A stretch of 64,000 nt of DNA from assembly GCA_031216445.1 (NCBI GenBank), contig CM062219.1:21126501-21190500 (forward strand), read 5' to 3'. The notes under the pieces are model-generated. The model saw only the letters and a list, made by a program, of their open reading frames with translations. It searched no databases and had not been told where the DNA came from. This document shows, in pieces, positions 24,166-38,200 of this stretch (within the stretch, counting starts at the first letter, position 1; the number at the start of each line of letters is the position of its first letter). A program made the translations under genes and the position numbers. Source of the DNA: Lateolabrax maculatus. Its lineage: Eukaryota; Chordata; Actinopteri; Acropomatiformes; Lateolabracidae.

Positions 24166-26593
24166 GTTCAAGTGGCAGTGCAAAGATTGAAAACAAAAAA
24201 TGGTCCATCATGAGATTTCTTAACTAATCAAGTAAATTACACACCTGAAAAATCAACTATAAATATTGCCAAAAAGCAGTCCTGCTCGTTTCATTACCCA
24301 ACACTTGCTCAACCAGTACATTCATACATTGCAACTCTGTGAAACTCCTTATAAACTCTTTCTATCCTCACCACGTCTCCGCCCTACCTCATGTCTGCCC
24401 ACCTGTCCAAAGTGGAGAGTGATTGGCCTGTGGTCATCCAAGGTTCGCAGTGGCCCCTCCCTCCTGACTGTGCCGGTGGAAGAAGTAAATCCGGTTGTGT
24501 TGTCATCATCAATGACCGCTGACCCTGCTGTGGAGAATCCGTTTTCTGCCTGCTCCTGCAGAGGGGGGACACAGGGAGCTGGAGGTTGACATGGGCGAAA
24601 GGACTGATAGCACTGCAAGGGAAGGGGGAGGGGGAGGGAGGCTGCACGCCGTGGCTTGGGTTAAGGTAGATAAGGTAAGGGTAGCGTTTAAGGGTTTTTT
24701 TTGAGAGGGAGAGACCGACTGTCACCACCAAAGCTTCTGGAGCTTAAGATTCCATCTCTCAAATTTACACACCAGAGTTAAGAACAACTAAAAACTATTC
24801 AGGATGGTTTGTCAGTTGTATAGAGCTACATACCTTCTGCTTAAGCCGGCTCTTGACTTCCTTGATACGCATTTTTGCATGGTCCTTAGCCTGTCAGACC
24901 GACATAAACAAAGCCAGTTCATTGCCATTCTCATTTCTAACTGACGGTTCATTTTCCCATTTCTAACAGAAGCAAGAGACGTGCTTACAAACTTGTAAAC
25001 GGTCTTCATGGCAGGGTTTGCCTTGGTCCTCACTGTGTTGAAGATGGCCCCGCCCCCTTTCTGTCAGAAAAAATTGACACAAAATGTACACATTCATCTC
25101 CAGAGGAGGTAGTGTATCATGAAGGTTTGCTGTAAGCAAATAGACACACTTTATAAGAGCATGAAGGTCAAAAGATTAGACATTAGATTTGTATATTTCT
25201 TGTATACAGTAGAAACATTTGGCCTGATAGTGGTGCTAGAAGAAAGGTCAATAGGTCACCTGCTGTGGATGAATATCTATAGCATTTTTTAATTAAATCG
25301 AGCCACTAGTCATGACACCTCATCATGGACCAAAATATAAGCGGAGAGGAAAATTTGACCTGGTGATGGTGGTAAAGGTCATGGGTTCACCAAAATCATT
25401 ATAATCTCCATAGTCAGTTTTGTGGCAATCTAGCCAGTCGTTGTTGAGATATCTTTTCCTGGATAGATAGCACTGCCATCACTATTCCCAAAAACAAAAG
25501 ACGGAAATACCTAAAATATATGAAACGTGAGTAATAGCATTTAGACTAGCTCACCTTCACAGTGAACAGCCACTGGTGGTAGGTCTTGTCACTGCCTGTG
25601 GGGGGTGGGGAGTGGGGTCACAACAATAAAAGGTCAACAACATCAAGCAGTGGGCATGCTGGGTGTCTACACAGGAAGTGGGAATGTGTTGCGCTGTGAT
25701 CACCTTGTGCCTACATTCTATTAAATATCTGAGAAGTTAATCTAACGTACAGCTGAAGGACTGGCAGAGCTGGAGGAACATGAGAGACTTTGTTCTACTG
25801 CAGTCTGAAAAACATCCACCGCTGTTTACATAACGGCGCTCATTAGATCATTTCTCCTGCACAGCTCTGGGATCAGTTGGTTAAATTACTGTTACAGCAG
25901 TTATGGTGACTGGTCAGAACGTGTTGGTATTTGTGTTGTATTTGAAATGATTCACCATAGTAACATAAAGCCAATGTACTGCTGCAACACACAGTAATCT
26001 AGCTGAGCAGCTGTAATATAGTAAGATATAACACCAAACGTTTTTCTTTTTAATCTGATATCTGTGGTAGGTGTGGTGGTGTCAGGTCACATGACCTCCT
26101 CATAAATGTGGACATGTGTTCACAGCTTTGAGAAATGTAAATGTAATGTAATATAAAATACATTGCAGGCTGAGGGGAAACAATCAGGACCGAAACTTCT
26201 GACTTGTATTTACAACAGCCATCTACAGCAACGGAAGATAATGGACAAAACAGGAAATGGAACAAATTAAAAAACAAGATGGCTGCTTGAGGTCAATACA
26301 ACTGTGTAGTCAAACAATTGTCTGAATAGGCTTTGGTCCGTTAGTTTTTATGCTAAACACAACACCACACACACTTACTGTTATTGGAGTGTTCCCCCTT
26401 TAAATGAATAGGCACAAAGTATAGGTTAGGTGACACATTACTGCTGACTCACCTGCATATTCGCCCATGTTAATCTCCTCCTCAAAGATGTCACTGAAAC
26501 CTTCTCCTGCGTTCAACAGGTCCAGACGACCGTCGATAAACTGCAGGTGGAACCACAAAATGTGGTAAGAGTGTAAGAGGAAGGGTAAAATAA

Positions 26594-26659
<66 letters not shown>

Positions 26660-29002
26660 ACCTGTTTGAAGAGCTGCAGCTGGATGGCATTCTGCAGGAA
26701 CTGTCTCATGGCACTGGAACGATGGTTCACAAAGGTTTCCTCATTAAATGTTATTGGCTCTCCCTAAAAATGCCAGAGAACACACCAACTGTCACAGTGC
26801 CGTATAATAACACATTAAACATTCATATTCAGTGTCCACTAGTCCCGGCCTTTGACCTTGCCTTTGATATTTAAGGGTGTGGGCACCATGTGACCTTGGG
26901 TGTGCCATTTTACCCAGACTCACATGATCTGGTCTACAGTTTGTACTGACCGACTCAAACTGCAGGGCATTTCTGTAGCTGCCGAACAGAGCCGCTTGAC
27001 TCTTGAGGAAGGCTCGAGCCACACCGTCCCCGGTTGTTGCTGAAACCTTCTTCAAACGGCTTTTTAAAGATGAAACCTGTGGGACATGACGTCACTGTCA
27101 TTAGATCACAATTGTACCTGAGACTGTTCACATCGATATTAATGTTTTTCTACACACTGTGTCCTGTACAGTAGTTCCTCACCACATCATTGGGCAGGCT
27201 TTGAAGGTCATCATAGGGAGTTTCCAGGGTGTTTGTGTCCACATTCAGGACCACCACATCATCCAGAGCCATCCCTCTGACTTTCTACAAGCCACAGACA
27301 TATGAAAGAGCATACTGACGGAGTCAAGTAAAGACACAAAGTCACTGTGCTTGTAAGACAGATGGATACTATACAATTTAAAACCTCAGTACCAGCTGAA
27401 GCAGTGTAAAAATAGTAACTCTTTATTTTAAATCTTGAATGATCTGGTTCCTGTGTGCCATTTACAGACACCTACCTCCATCAGGCTGGAATGTACTCCG
27501 ATGAGGTAGGGCATTGGGGCACTGAAAGAAGAGACAGTTTCATAGTTACAACATTTATGCCTAAAATGACAGCTGGGTAATGGAACTTACACGCAGCAGT
27601 GGTTGACTAAGCATGTCAAGCTTTGCCTGGCAGATATTAAATCCTGGATATCATACAGTGGTCTTCAAATTCTCCTAAGTCTAAACAACAACAACATAAA
27701 GCTGCAAATCAATTACTTACTGCAGCTCAGACAGAGGAGCATGGAGTTGTGTTTGTGAAGTTGTTTGGCAATACTGTGTTTGTTATGCAGATGGGGTGTT
27801 ATTGATGGATCAAGTAACATTAACATGAATAGAATATTTCTTGATTTATTATGTAAGACAACACATTGGAATGGTTAAGCAAGTCAGGTGCAACCTGACA
27901 ATCCTCAGTAACAAACCTTATTAACAGCGTATGGAGTGCCTTTCCAACATCAGTAAATGTTTCAATACAATCCACTATACAGGCAGGGGGATATAATAAC
28001 CATAAAAATATTACATAATTCAGTTTAAGACCAATCCATCAGAACAACAACAGGGTCATACCCACCACACTGTTGTTCTCAGTTTCTCTTTTTAATTCAA
28101 ATAGTTTGTTTGTTCTACTAGTTTTTTTTAATTGACTCAAACTAGTTAAGCTCATGAAACTCAACACACACAATAAATTCAGTGCTTTTTAAGACTTTTC
28201 AAGAGCTGCAGTCACCCTGATTAAAAGCATTCCCTTTGAGCTGCTGGAACACTTTTAATGTGAAACATTTGTGCAGAACATGTGGAGTTTTATTGGCAAT
28301 ACCTTAGCTTAACAATGCAAAATAATTAGAATTTTACAAGACAACAGGTAAACATGGATGAAGTGTTGAGTTTGTATTTACAGAAAATTTAAACAGAAGC
28401 AGATCAGAAAACTGGAAGATGTCTTAAGAAAATATGATTAAATGCACTTAAAACACAGGGGAAAAAGAAATACAGGCCTGGTTCTCCTTGTAAATAAAGG
28501 CCACTATTTGAGAGTTACTGTTAATGTTTTCACTCTAGCATTTCGTAACTTTGTTAAGAAATGTTGAATATAAAACCATCGTCATCATCTTGACATGCAG
28601 ACAAAACATGGACTTCATCAAACATAAGTACTTCTATCTGTGAAAAAAAGGGGTTCATTGGGATTTGGAGGGATGTATAGATATATATGGTGCCCACATG
28701 TGTTAGCTGTGTAGAAAGGGTCTGAATGATAGCCAGCACACTCACCAGCAGTAGTCTAACAGATGTTGAGGCAGGACAGGAATGTAAACATGCTGCCAGT
28801 GCATTGGATACAACATGGCTGCAGACCCATGGACACAAGCTGTTAACTGTGGACAAGGACAAATATCAGATACATGTTATGTCTTGGATGTCAGATTACT
28901 GCTCTATATCGGCAGTTATTTAAACAGCTGACAGGTTTAAAATGTCATTCAGGAATAAAAACCATGAATAAAATAAAACATTCTAATAATACATACATAC
29001 AT

Positions 29003-29061
<59 letters not shown>

Positions 29062-31222
29062 ATACAATATTTTAGATTGTATGTTATTGTTATAGATATA
29101 AGATTGCATGCATGAGTTTTTGTAAGAATTCCAATTGTATCATACATAATGATGGCAAACTATGGAGCCCAACATGTGTCATGGAGAGAAAAAGGGGAGT
29201 TTACCCAGTAGTGAGTTGAGTGCTTTGGTGTTTTGGTGCCAACAAATACTGAATTCATATCTTCATATTAACATTGTTGGGTTATTACATCTATTCCATT
29301 TTTCTTTTCCTCTTTCATATACAGTCATGATGCCGCACTAATGTTGTTTCAGCAGTGAGGAACAAATACTGATGTGTCTGAATAAGCTGTTTGAATTTGT
29401 TTAAAGTTTTGTTTTGATTTTTGACAGAGATTTGTGGATATACTTTGCTTTACTTCCTGTTATCTTGACATCCCTTAAACATTTCATGCTATGTTCTGAG
29501 CACACAATTGCATTTTTCTCCATGACACCTTTTGGTACTGTTCAGTTGACAAAAAGCCCATTTGCTATTAAGTAAAAAGGGAGATGACTGTAATGAACTA
29601 CTGCAGGATAAATCTATTTATAGGGAAGGCCTCTTTATAGCTCTTCAGATCTTTCCATCATATAAAATTCTTTATAAATGTTGTATGGCCAGACTTGTGC
29701 CGACACAGCAAGTCCAAAATCATATCTTATTCAAGCCCTTCACTGAAAAATGGAGCTAGATAGATAAACAGATATACTGTTTGGCATTGGTTTATTGATA
29801 TCCAGACTGGTTGCGAAAAACTTACTTGTTTCGCATAAATCCAATTTCCAAATCAGGGGCTTACTTACAGTGAATCATACTGTACATTTAAGGTCAACAC
29901 CCAGACACCATAAAATTCCAACACTTAAATCTAAGTTTTAAAGAAAACATTTTCTCAACTTTTTTCAGAAAGGTCAGAGCAAATGATGTGGTCCTGTAAA
30001 CTATAGATTCTAACAGACCTGCTCATTACTGAAAGATTTAAATGAGACCAAAATGGACAGAGCTGTAGAAGAGAGAAGAAACAGGAAGTGGACTCTACTT
30101 ACAGTGCTTAGTTTGCTACAGCAGATGAGGATTCGACGTTCATAAAGCATACTAGCGTACAGATGAAGCATGTTATTGACATCTACTGCTACAAAGTACT
30201 CTGTTAGGTTTCTCTGCAAGGGTCAAACACAATAAGAGAAAAACAAGATAGTTAGTTGTGAAGGTAAAGACCAGCTGACCATGATTCAGTATGAATGATA
30301 CAAACTGTGGTTCAAATCATAAAACTCAATATTGCACAGAAAGAATCCAGTAGCTGTTTCGACTGACACGTGCTAAACAGCAATGTTTTATTTTAAATCT
30401 GGAGTAGAAATAAAATGACAGTTTTCACACCATATAATTACATCATAGTAGGACAAAGTTATGACTTGCTATCTCATTAGTACCATTTATTATTAGGTCA
30501 AAAATAACAACTTTGTAGATTACACAAATGAATGAGTATTTTACATCAAGTCAAAAGAGTTAAATCTAATTGAATCTTTTCATACATTTATTTATGGGGT
30601 TCCCCATATGTTTGTGAAAATGGTGATGAAATCTAAATAAAAGCATTCATGATGCAGTTTTTTCATTAATCAACAGTATCTGTTAGCAAAACATTTATGC
30701 AACACCTTCTACAAAACAAAGACTTGCTCTCGTTCACATCTATCCATTCTCCTGCAGTATGTGTCGCAGTGTAGGTCTTTTAGCTTCACGTGACCTCACG
30801 AGATTCCCAACATTTTGGTTTTAAAAGAGTACTCCACTGATTTAGTATTGCACAGTTATAACATGTTCAGACTCACAATTGACAGTTTAAAAATAAGGGA
30901 TCAAAATCAAATCAAAATGCAGCAGAACCAGAGATATAGTCTTTTTATTCTACACACTCTTCTTTAAACTTAGTGCCTACATTACCCACAATGCAACTAG
31001 CTACCAACAGTTGGGTCAGAGATTCGTTTTGTGTTAGGATAGTAGTGGCTAATGTAGCCTGGACAAGATAAGAGCACAGAACGTCCCTCATTCTGGATAT
31101 TATATTAGTAACAAAGCTCACATTGCTAAAGCTTCACACACAGAAGACTGTGTCAAGACAGGATTTGAGTATTATTCCTCAGCCACACAGAATCATGAAA
31201 AGAGCCTATGCACACTCATTTG

Positions 31223-31287
<65 letters not shown>

Positions 31288-32160
31288 TTATAAGCGCTTA
31301 GATTTTTTCTGAATGTGATGCATTTTCCATCCAAATCCATCAGCCTGCAGCTCTATCAACAAAGTATTGAACAAAGACCCTGAAAAACCCAGAATTCATG
31401 AACAGCGGTGAACACACGGTAACACTGTGAACTGTCTGACCTTAAAAAGAACATTCTTTCTTAACCAGGTTCTGTGTAACAGTATCCACCACTTTGTAGT
31501 ACTTTGCACCATATAAAACGCAGGACTGAACAGATTGCTGGAGCTAACAAATGACTCTGCACTCTGAGCTAACCAGGAGGTAAAATAATGAACATTTTCT
31601 GGCCTTTACAAGCAATTCACGCAGATAGGGAACAAAAGCAACTCCCCATGTTGACAGGAGCCAGATTGTCACAAAAATTATTCTGTTTTGTACCCTACAC
31701 ATCTCACTGATTGTATCGCTCGAAACCCATTTATAGTTTCCAATTTACCTGGACGTGCTCACAGATAGAAGTCAATTGTATTAACAGTGAGTTTCTCCTT
31801 ACTCAGGTGTAAGGGGGTTCAGAGGTTTGACTGGGATGTCAAGCACGAGGGAAATGAAAACACTCACATTCTCAGGTATGCTGGGGAGCTCCCCTGTGTC
31901 AGGCACAGTGAAGAAGGAATGCTGGAAAAAACAGAAAACAAGAGGATCAGCGATAGTTTGAATGCATCACAGTGTGCTAGAGAGAAAAAAAGCAATGCGA
32001 AGAGAATGAAAGCACTATGCACCCAAACTCTTTTTCTATGAAAAAGATGTATATGGTGATGCATAACAGTTGGTGTAGACATCCTTTAGTGGTCGTAGTT
32101 TATACTTGAAAGTTCAACCTTTCTGAAGGTTTTTATGTTTACAGGGTGATGAAACTCTCT

Positions 32161-32212
<52 letters not shown>

Positions 32213-35200
32213 ATTTTTTTTTTTTTGAGAGGAAAACACAATACTTGCAGTGTTTCCAGTTTAAACTATGTTGGATGTAATGTGACCACGTCAGACTCAC
32301 CACACCGAGATGAACAGGGACTCCAGGTTCAGGGATAGGGAGCGTGTGGAGTGACACCAGGAGCTCTTGCCTTTGGCTTTCCTGAAATATTCACAAAATC
32401 CACAATCCATGCAATGGCCAGCAAAAATACATACATACAAAATACAATACACAACACAAAACAATACAAAAATACCCGTACATACAGTACATGCAGTAAA
32501 CACAAACATAACTCCAAAGTCAAACAGATTACTTGGAAAACAAGGTGCACAGTCTGCACAGATTCTTTACTGCAAAGTCATACAAGAAAATAACACTTCA
32601 TATTTCTATTAAAACTCTGTCATGTTATCATCAGACAACAGTGTTACAAATTATAATGCTGTGTCAATTTATTGTCTCTCAGGTATACAGCTTGTTGTTA
32701 ACAAGCATAAACAAGACCATGTAAACTAATTTATCAGTGTTCCAGATAAATCAATAAACAGAAACTATCAATCTGTTCCTGTTGCCATTTCTCTAGATCT
32801 CCATTATCTGAAGCCAACATGACAATCTGGGCAAAAGAAAAGCAAAATACTGATACGAGTTGCCACACACGTCCCAACCACAAGATGAGACACCTGTCCA
32901 TGACCTACCTGGCCTTTGATGGTGTAATCTGCGAGGATATTAAGCAGCTTGTAGAAGACTTCGAACCAGGGCAGGTAGCTGAGAGAATGAAAAAAAGGCA
33001 TTTTGTATTTTCACAAAGCAATGCTTTACTCTGTTGGTGAGTTATAGAGTTTGGGGCTAACAGCACATCTTAAGAAAAGTTTCATTCAACACCATGCTGC
33101 AGATGAGCTCCATCAAGTCAAAAACACTGACACCACAGAATGTTGATATTGTTTTTTATGAATCACTGAGCTGATGGCTAGATTGCAACTATCAGGCTTA
33201 ATACCATAGGTGCTTTTTTGCCAAAACATTTTTTATTAGGCACTAAAACAGAAGGGTTTAATAACCCATATTTGACTTATCTTCTCACCTGAGAATGCAG
33301 TAGCAGGTGTGGGCACCCGAGGAGAGGCGACAGAAGCCAAACCTCTGTTTGCTCTCAATGTCAGTCAACACAAATGTGAAGTTCTGGCCAACCTGGTTGA
33401 CTGTCAGGCTGCAGGGTGAGAGAAGTTCAGAAGGCAAGAGAGAAAGAGAAGCAACAGAGAGAGTGAGAGAGAGAGAGAAAGAGAGCACAAATCATTAAGC
33501 ACCATGCTCTGTCCTATGTGTGGAGGACAGCTAGGAGCTCTGGTAAGAAATTACCCCCATAAAAGGTAAGAAAATTACTGCCATAAAATCATAACATATT
33601 ATGTATGAAATGTATTAAAAAGCAGAAATACTGAACCAGAAGAGAGAGGTTGATTTACAGTTTGCAGCTTGATAGCGTATGTCGATATTTACTCTGTTTT
33701 ACCCACAAGATTTGGGTTAATCTAACGTACTGTATTCAGCTTCGTTCAATTGTTCAATTGTTATTATTTACATGACTTGCTGTGTGTATACCTGTCCATG
33801 CTGAAGGGGAAGCAGAACTTGGGCACAGTCTGAAGAGTTTCCTGTGGGACACAGATGAAGGATAAGAGAATACAGTAGTATATAGATATTACATGTATTA
33901 TCATCAATATGTGCTAATAATGTGACTACTGTGAATGGTTGGTTACCCAACCCACTAGTGTCCCAGCAAGGAGACACCCACCACTGACTACAGGCAAATA
34001 AGAGGAACAACCCAAAGGCCCTCCAGAGTCCCTTATACACATGCACTGCAACTTATCTAGACATTACCCAGAGGAGTGTATGTGAGAACGCAAGATGGGC
34101 CTAATCAGAGAGAATACATGGAAACAACCGCAATGAATACTGCAACAAAACAAGGACTTTACATAAGTGCAGGTGTGGATTGGGTAAAGTGACCACATTC
34201 AGGAGGCTACAAATCCACCAGGCGAGAGCTAAGTGTGGGTGGCAAGGCCAACAGCAACCTTGGGTCCTGCTTGTTGCAGGTAAGACAAGTAGGACCCGTA
34301 GAGGGCCCCCGAGTTGCTGAAGGCGAGCAGTTGGCAGCTGAAGAAAGTCCCAGGAAGGAAGAGTAGTATGTGAGCATGAAGAAAGTGGACCTAACAGCCC
34401 CCCAGACAGGAAGCCAAGACATCAAAAGGAAAGGAGGGAACCAGGAAGGAGAAATAACATCAAGTGGCCCAAAGCAAACAAGGTAGTGGTTTGGCAAAAG
34501 CTAGACATGGATCTCAGCTCAGTGTTTGAGCACTCCCTACGTGGCCAAGTGGATGAGAAGCTCAACATATTCGGGGACACGTCTGCAAAGAGAATAGAGA
34601 CAGATTCAGCACACAAGATACCACCTCAAGAGGAAAGAAATTAGATCGAAATGCTGGTGCAGAGACAATGTCGGCTCTGAAGTAGGTTGAGGAAAGCACT
34701 GGAGGAGAAGGCAGGCCCAAAAGCCCTGTGCCGTGAGCTGAGACAAAAGCTGGTCTGCATGTGAAGGGCAGAGTGGTTTCGTAAGCGCAGGAAAAGATAG
34801 GAAAAGCAAAGTTCCAGCTTCCAGAAACCCCTTCAGATATGCGCGGGAGCATCTGGAGGATACAAAGCGGACCCTAACCCTAACCCTGAGGAGATTGAAC
34901 AGCACACCAGAGCCAAATGGGATACCCTTCAAACTCTGGTGAAAATAGCAGGAGGAATCAGCGCATACCTTCAGAGTGGCAAAAAGCTGTGATGGCCTTC
35001 TTCCCCATAGAACTGAACTCTCATGATATCAATCCGAGAAATGTCCAGCAAGTAGTAACACCCACCTGTACAGTCCAATTGCATTGTATTAAAGTGAAAA
35101 ATGTTCAAGGGGCTGATGGGAAGGATGTAATGTGGAAGAATTAAACAGTGGTACATGCATTGGTTAGAGTTAAGAACAAGAAAAAATAAATAAGAAGAGG

Positions 35201-38200
35201 AAGAGTTACAAATGGATGGAAAGAAAACAATGAATAGCTGTGAGGAAGGTGAGACAAAGAAAAGCAAAAGAAGTGCAGTATATTATATATTTCAAACCTG
35301 GACTGTGTAGTCTTCAGGGAATTGCCTTCGCACCTCTGGCCCTGTTAGAAATGGACAGACATGGAATGACTGTGACCAGTGCCCAGGGCCTAATAAAACA
35401 CATTCATTTTGAGATTCTTAAGAAAAAAAATCATAGCTATACAGGCAGATTTAAGGAAGAAGACACTCCACTTTTCGAGACTGATGTAAATTTCTGATCA
35501 GTAAATCAGTCTGTGAAGTTTAGTGCATTGCAGGAGCTGATTTGTATTTATTGATTTCTTAAAGCATGTGGACCACCAGACTTTTCTTGGTTTGGGTCCC
35601 TTTATTTCAATTAAGGGAGCTCTAAAGTTACAGCACTGGGGATGGGTTTGCATAGCCAGTTCCATTTTTGATCTGATTTCAGGTCTGAAAAGTACACGCA
35701 TTTGTTAAACTCAGACACTAAAAAATCTCTTGTATAAAACCTTTTATCTCTCAACATATTTACCTCTTTTAGTCTTTTATTAACAAAGAGAAATGGAAAA
35801 CATACAGGTAGTAGCTTAAGACTTTTAGCCCACTGTTATGAGTGAAAATGCGAAAACAGTGGCAGGAGACCAGCTACAGCTAATTAACGTTAACTCAGTA
35901 ATGACTAAAAAGTTAGATTTTTCTCTGGTTAATGTGCTCTCTGCAGCTGGAGTGAAAAGACACATCACTCCGTAACAGCAAAGTACGACCGCCAGTGAAC
36001 TGTGTTTTTGTAGCTCAACAGGGAAAAAGAGAAATGATCAGCTGATCACCTCACGTCACTTTAACAATCTCCAAGTTAAACTTTACTTCAGGACCACGGC
36101 GACCTGCTGATCAGGATAGAGGCGCAGCAATGCGTATCCATGGCACTGTGTACATTTAAATAGCCAAGAACTTGTTTTGGGTGTTGGGGTCTGCGTTTTT
36201 GTCTTAAAACTGTATAAAAGAAGTGGACCTAGGCTCCAGGTCTGAAAAGTGAAGCCAATGTGGAAGTGCCTTAAACCTGTACTCTTTCTAATGGCCAGCA
36301 GGGGGCGACTTCAAAGGGTGACGTCAGGGTGGCTGCATCCACTTCTTTTATACAGTCTATGGTAGGCACACGCTGTGAATATTAATTAGGCTAAAAACCA
36401 CTAAACCACTAAAAACTGCTGTGTTTCTGCCTTCTCAGCCAACAAGGGGTTGAGTTGAGTTGCACTGAGTTATTTTCTTTAGATACTAGCAACTGTTAAA
36501 AGGCAAACACAATTCAATAAACGTTTCAGATTCAATAAGTGGATTTAATAAAATGCTACAGACCCCACCCCAATACAATACTGTACTTTTTTTTTTTTTA
36601 AACAGCGTTCCTTCAACTTTATGACAACAGTTTGTTGTCGTCTGTTTCAACATGTCAATACCCCTGTGTACAAGGCCAGCCCCATAAAGAAATTTCCATG
36701 TTTTTCATGTATTCAATGGTTTTACTGTGGAAGAACTTGACTGGCCTGCACAGAGCACTGACCACATCCAACACCTTTGGGCTGAACTAGAGCCAGGCCT
36801 TATCACTCAACATTAATGTTGGACCTCACTAATATTCTTGAGGCTGAATGTCAAATCCCTGCAGCCAGGTTCCAAAAGAAAAAAAATCAAAGGAATCTGT
36901 ATCAAGATTCTTTATGAAAAAGAACAAAAAGTACTATCAGCCAATATATTGTTATCAGATTTTTTAAGCTTCTTAATATCTATACATCTTATTTTTTTGT
37001 TGTCATAAGTTAGCTTAAGTTAGTATCAGCACAGTCACTTAACTTTGTGTTAGATTAAAACAAGAATGTTTGGAGAGAAATTGCATATTTGGCAAGAATA
37101 AATAAATCACACATACTTCTCCACATATCAAACTCCTGTGCACAACTTTCATTAATTAATTAAAATACTGTGATATATCCCAGTTATTTCTTCAGTTCTG
37201 TATAAAAAGACGTAAAAACGGTGGTCTGAAATGAATGTGTGAAGCTGTTCTGTAAAGCAAAGTCCAAAAGATTCCACATTTATAAACAGAAGAAGTCAGA
37301 TTTTAGAAGATGCGTGTGTCACAAACATGGATATGGCATCTTAACGACTGAACAGGAAATAATGAGAGGCACAAGTCTCCAACAGGAAGATATTCTTAGA
37401 AATACAGCCGACAACCTGTCCTCAGTACTCAGGAAATTAGTCACATACAGAAGATTTAAAAAAGCCTCAGAGAGACGAGACACATCAACATTTTAGAACC
37501 ACCATTTATCATTTAGCTATAAACCAGCTGTTCCTAACTTATGACCCCTTACAATTAACCAGTATCTACTTGTGACCCCTTGTCACAGTTTGCATACTAG
37601 TATGTCTAGAGGTTGTGAGCAACTCCACCAAAGAGTGATTTTTCCATCTAAACTGCTCAGAATGTTTCATTTGAATACTTGTATGAAACCCAAAGAGGTT
37701 GACTATCCACTATTTACCATAAAAATGCTAAAGTTAAAGTAAAGTCCAAATAATTAATTCAAATTTGTGTAGCAGAACACTGGGCCTCATGCAAAAACAC
37801 TTCTATTACTTTTACTTTTTACTGTGAGGTTTGCTTTTACAAGTGCTCCAAGTTGGATTGGTCTAAAAAGTCCTTTATCTTCATTCCTCTTCAGGGAGTG
37901 TGTGTGTGGGTGAGTGACTTTATATGTTTGTGTGGATGAATAGAGGGATAAAGGATAGATAGACAGATAAATACTGTACACTGCAGCTATAGAGATACAC
38001 CTTCAGCCTTCAGAGACTTACCAGAGTTGTGTGTGCCTGGATGGGCTACCTCCAGATACACCTCAAAAGTGGATTCGGGGCTCTCCCTGGAACAGAGGAT
38101 GTAAACGTATCACTATACGTAACAAACAATTCTAATTCTCTCGTATTAGATAATTAATATGACAATTTGAAGTTTTTATTTAGTTTAAACTAAGGCTGCA

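Larger units (their letters stand above)
35342..38021 (-). other. dennd1a intron 2 with transposon debris
   Basis: Holds a MITE-like palindromic element (36209-36356), a Tc1-like relic (about 36660-36875) and a fragment atattgttatcagatttttt at about 36942 typical of a fish MITE. No coding gene recognised. Confidence 0.55.

Noticed and set aside
34868..34888. Short CCCTAA array as an interstitial telomere or fusion point
   Set aside because: Only about three units, inside a LINE relic; too short to mean anything by itself.
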